Made by a program: the position numbers and the translations under genes. DNA of 56,529 nt, taken from NCBI GenBank assembly GCA_003427395.1, contig BFEA01000183.1, forward strand, positions 1,251,086-1,307,614, given 5' to 3'. The notes under the pieces were generated by a model. The model was given only the letters and a program-made list of their open reading frames with translations, did not search any database and was not told the DNA's origin. This DNA is from Chara braunii (Eukaryota > Streptophyta > Charophyceae > Charales > Characeae). Below, piece by piece: positions 52,776 through 56,529 of this stretch; the first letter of the stretch is position 1, and every line of letters begins with the position of its first letter.

Positions 52776-53579
52776 TCAGTCCTCTATCTCATCATCTTCG
52801 TCCTCGTTACGGAAGTCGTCCTCTTCGTTGTAGAGCAACTCCCTCACCCCTTCTAGAAACGTCTCCCCTATTGCCATATTCCTGTAGACTATCCCCCAAT
52901 GCACGGAGCTAGAGACAAAGATGTTGCTTATGCTAAGGCAGTTTAGTATCTCGGCCAGCTGGTCTGCCCAGTTCCCCTCGAACGGCCCCATCTTTACCAA
53001 CAACTGAAAAAAGTCCTGCCTAGCGCACTGGTACAGTCAGAGATTCGTCATGGACTGGCATATCCGCACCAGCCTGCTTCGAGTTCCGAAAACCGCATCC
53101 ACTAGGAAGGGAGGCAGCACACATCGCATGGTTCTGACGAGTCACCTCATGCTTCCTCTATCCCCAAGCTCCACCCGCACGTCTACCCTTTCCATCTCCA
53201 TTTCCTTCCGCTAACACGCAACCCACAGAACCTCCGCCTCCGCCTTCCTAAACAACTCGCCCGACATATTCCCGAGTGCCAACTCTATGACCATAGCATT
53301 TTCCCCACCTTGCGACAAGTAGACCCACCCCCAAGCTTCCACTGTCCCTCGGAATTCCAAATCCATTAAACTTGGCGACAACCTCGTCAAGCTGACATTA
53401 GCCCACACCGTCTCCATCCACAGAAACGCGTCCTCCCCCTCCAGCATTACGGTTTGATATGCTGGTTCAAGGTCCATCCACGTTCCATCTTCTGGAAAGA
53501 CAACCGACAACCTATCCTTTACATCTATTGGCATTTCCGGGCCGCTGGTATAGATCGGGGAAGACAACCATCGCGCCAT
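52776..53579 (-). pseudogene. Unknown protein, unit 4 of cluster 2
   Basis: Frame from the ATG at 53577-53579 with three stops. It shows MARWLSSPIYTSGPEMPIDV, TWMDLEPAYQTVMLEGEDAF, LWMETVWANVSL, GTVEAWGWVYLSQGG, and later LVKMGPFEGNWADQLAEILN, SSVHWGIVYRNMAIGETFLE, GVRELLYNEED. It is the rightmost of the four. An acidic tail follows. Confidence 0.55.
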
Positions 53580-55491
53580 CTTGTTTCCAGCACCCGACCC
53601 CTGTTTTCATAAGAGAGTACAAAACGGTCTTTCTGGTCAGGTCAACCCTCGTCCTAGATGAGAACTATTTCAGACCCCTCATCAAGGTCTCCCTAATTTA
53701 CCTCCCCATTCCTAAGTGACTCCTTCCCGTGATACCCTCGGTCGGCCATCCATTCCCCCACATTTTTTCTCTTGATTCCATTCCAACTAACCTCTAACCT
53801 CCTTCCTTCTGATCATCTCTCACTTGTGTGGACTTAGATGGGGGGGGGGGATAGACTTAGAATATGTCCTGTCCAACAATCCAAGCTCAATCAAACTTCA
53901 CAGAGGGGGAACACATAAAAAAAATCACGCAATCTCACATACGGGCCGGTCATCTCCTCACCGGCCATCCCCAATATGGTCTCTCCGCTGGTACTATCGG
54001 TAAAGTTTTATTCCATACCTCAAGCGCAGCTCAATCGTCGTGAGTGCGGTACCCAGGCTCCAGCAAGGCGTTAACCCTTTCCTTGTACCCAGAATACCCC
54101 ATCCCATTTTGCCGCTTTTGCTCATCCATACCGACACCGAGGGTTACCCCGTGTGCCTAAATATAGGGACAAAAGTCAGCCGTCCGGTCGTTCACTTCCA
54201 TCAATCCGACAAGAATCATCCTTTCCCAAACCATGCTACGAGAAGCTACTAATCATCTCCGAGGTTCTGTCTTTGTCCGCATGCAGTGGTACTCCCTCCG
54301 CCAGCCAACAGGCTAAGCCCCGCCTGCGGAGATGTTTCGCACCCCGTCCGGTAGATCATCGAGCCAAGCCCGTCACCGCTCGAATGAGAATGCTACTAAT
54401 CAACCGGCGTGACAAACTCCCGTCCGACAGCTCGGTAGCCTGACCTCCACATACGAACACACGGCAGCCTACAAAAAGAGAGCGACGATTCGCAACCCGT
54501 ACCGGCCGGTGCAGACCCATTATTTCCTTCCGAAAGGCAGGACACTCAAATCCCATCATGCAAACACAAATTCCAAGTGGGACACATATAGTACAAGTGT
54601 CTTTCCCTTGGTGCACCCTGCGCTTCCTACCCATAACTCACAGTTTTTTCCCAGGACAATGAGTGTCACTCCCCGTATTTTTCATACACAGTGATTGGTT
54701 CCTTCTCGTGAGAGTCTTCGAAGGTGAGCTAGTTTTCCTTGGAGTCTAGCAACTCCCTTCATTCCCTTTTTCTTCACTTGTTTGTCCTTTCATAGAGCGG
54801 GTTTGTTCCTTCTTGATGACCCGTTATGTTCATGTTGGTTCATTCAAGCATTAAAAAAAAGTGCAAAGTGCATGAGCCCACTGGGCTCAAAGAAGAGAAG
54901 AGAAGAGCACCCATTCGGTCGGATCACTCCGCCGCGGGATTCTCATTGGAACCCCGCCAAAGTCGGAGGACCAACCTCCTGCCAGGTAACCGGAGCTCTT
55001 CTTTCATACGAAGAGGAAGGGTCGACCTGCGACTTGCCCAAGGCTTCCCCGGACTGGCGAACACCAGCACCGGACGAAGGAGGGTTAGAACCATTCCACA
55101 AGGGGATGGCTAATCAAGTGCATAGCATGCATGTTATACCTCCAGGCCTGGCCATGCCATGCGCCCAACCACCCTCAAATCTGATTCTCACAAGGGAAAG
55201 AGCAATCACAAGTTCATTTTCCTTATCTTGAGTTGTGTACATGTCGATGCGTCGGGCGCCCCCTTCGAAATCGCAAGGGTCAATTTAACCCTATACCCGG
55301 CACCTCCACCAATTTTGTAGGGCCAAACCCCGGTAGACTTTCGAGCCTTAGTCGACCCCACTGCGGGTCCCAGTTGGCTCGGCCCGCCCACGCTCATGCT
55401 CAGGGCGCGGGTCATTCGTCCCGAGGTCACACCCACCTAGTGCTTTGAGATGGATGGGGGTGGGCCATTGCGCGAGAGAACTTTGGCATTG
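53580..55491. other. No gene recognised
   Basis: A G-run lies at 53842-53849. Frames here are short and have no domain. TGTCACTCCCCG at 54663 resembles some LTR starts, but no matching end was found. Confidence 0.45.
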
Positions 55492-55560
55492 GGGATGTAG
55501 CTCAGCCCTCACGCCGGATGGTAGTCTCGCTAGTCATTCGGTAGCGCTGATTTTTTTTTG
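55492..55560 (+). pseudogene. tRNA-Ala-like 5' fragment
   Basis: TGGGGATGTAGCTCAG matches the start of plant tRNA-Ala. About 11 extra bases follow, then GGATGGTAGTCTCGCTAGTC. No T-arm follows. It ends in a T-run. A pseudogene or SINE head, not a working tRNA. Confidence 0.5.
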
Positions 55561-56486
55561 ATTCTTTGTTGTGTTCTCAAGCAATTGCTCCTTCCAATAC
55601 GCAGGCAGTCCAGGGGTTCTTTGAGAGTTTTTCTTCTTTTGTGCACAGGCTAAGCGTCATCCTTAGGCCGCGCACCATTTCCCTAAGCCTTGTGTTCCTA
55701 TGGCGTCATCGGGGTGCGGCGAAGCCGTCTTCCCCCTCGCCTCTACACACCCCTCGGGTCCCATAATTCTCATTCTACTTATTGAAACAGGCCCCTTAGT
55801 CTCTTCGGGGCCTTTACATGCATGCACTCGCAACATTACATTTCCTTTGACAAGATTGCACTCCGTTCCTTCATTCACACTTCAATTTCAAACGCAAAGG
55901 TCATTTTCGTGGGTTGGTTCTAAGCTAAGGGTCCCTTAACCCCTTTGCCCCTTTGCCCCTCTTCCCTTTTCCTTTTGATGCCCGGTTCCTCCTGGCCCTA
56001 TTCCGCTCAAGACATCCTTAGCCTTCACTCACCTGCACAATCCCACATAAAGCAGATATCCATACAAACCCTCGTTGGGGGTCAACACATAGCCCTTCCC
56101 ACATGCCTATAATTTTCATGCTCTTTGACTATTCATTGTTCCTTTTTTCTTTACTCAATCAGCCCATCCTCTTTTCATAGTCATGTAGTCGGGGAAATGG
56201 TTGAGTCGAACAAACCTCGCTTTAACTTATACTTTTCTCCGGATCTCGTTCTTTCCCACTTTTCCAATGTCATTTCTTTGCCTTCTTGGTGGCACAAGGG
56301 ACCGGCTACCCTCCCCTTGCCCTCTTTCTCCACCAAGTGAGGTCTGATCTCTTCTTACCGTTCGCACCCTGGCAATGTACCAAGTGAGGGGAGAAGGTTA
56401 GTCATATCCCAAGTGAGTGGGAGAGAGAAGGAGAGAGAGGGCAAGGCGAAGAGGTAGGGAAAGAGAGGAATAGATGAGGAAGGGGG
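55561..56486. other. No gene recognised
   Basis: Pyrimidine-rich. Near the right end CCAAGTGAG words repeat (about 56333, 56380, 56408) next to GAGA-rich sequence. No coding support. Confidence 0.45.
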
Positions 56487-56487
56487 C

Positions 56488-56519
<32 letters not shown>

Positions 56520-56529
56520 CATAGATAGA
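56487..56529. repeat. (GATA)n microsatellite at window edge
   Basis: About ten GATA units with one change, continuing to the end of the window. Confidence 0.95.

Noticed and set aside
55492-55560. Functional tRNA-Ala gene
   Set aside because: The T-arm and acceptor 3' half are missing and the D-arm has an insertion.

Overview
The window is eukaryotic nuclear DNA, very rich in transposable elements. It holds broken LTR retrotransposons, a Penelope-like retroelement, SINEs, solo LTRs, foldback repeats, microsatellites, snRNA and rRNA pseudogenes, and one recognisable host gene with GT-AG introns. The 18S/28S pieces look green-lineage, and the gene has a transit-peptide-like leader typical of a plastid-targeted enzyme. 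The retroelement proteins (a gag, and a zinc knuckle/coiled-coil/SAP-like/GIY-YIG/RT protein) resemble what I remember of charophyte algae, so a charophyte such as Chara is my best guess. This is inference; no search was run. Single Ns (30820, 30862, 32847, 32925) and a 97-N gap (36136-36232) show this is a draft assembly, so mosaics in the rRNA region need read-level checking.

Layout. 1-5.6 kb: a minus-strand LTR element with gag only, inserted in a poly(A)-tailed retroposon ('C') and flanked by a 4-bp target duplication. 5.6-11.5 kb: a decayed minus-strand Ty3/gypsy chromovirus (3' LTR, chromodomain, integrase, RNase H, RT, protease, gag). 11.5-12.2 kb: a second C copy. 12.2-17.4 kb: pieces of a Penelope-like element with the GIY-YIG nuclease upstream of the RT, cut by a SINE and by an LTR. 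18.2-21.1 kb: two solo LTRs, each with a perfect 5-bp target duplication, separated by more C array. 21.4-25.2 kb: foldback repeats, a SINE, and a cluster of U6 snRNA-derived sequences. 25.7-28.9 kb: the first two coding exons of an aspartate aminotransferase gene on the minus strand. Later exons were not found, so the transposon-rich left part may be its second intron, or the gene is truncated.

29.4-35 kb: a rearranged rDNA mosaic. An 18S piece is fused directly to 28S, a 365-bp 28S segment is duplicated, and two junctions carry the same A-tailed element end. 35.2-37.2 kb: hairpins, a U6 fragment, a foldback copy, a 28S scrap and the sequence gap. 37.8-41.1 kb: minus-strand degenerate unknown ORFs that look related to each other. 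41.1-43.3 kb: a diverged 1.13-kb repeat. 43.3-43.9 kb: a very diverged 28S-like stretch. 46.3-48.1 kb: two arrays of small stem-loops whose stems change in a compensatory way while the loop or surroundings stay conserved. 48.0-49.5 kb: a minus-strand gag pseudogene cut off by the second array. 50.0-53.6 kb: four tandem degenerate copies of an unknown ~275-codon gene. 53.6-56.5 kb: almost nothing recognisable except a tRNA-Ala-like fragment and a GATA microsatellite.

Apart from the aminotransferase, almost every coding region carries in-frame stops or frameshifts. This is mostly a graveyard of nested elements. The least explained parts are the stem-loop arrays, the U6 composite family and the tandem unknown-gene cluster.
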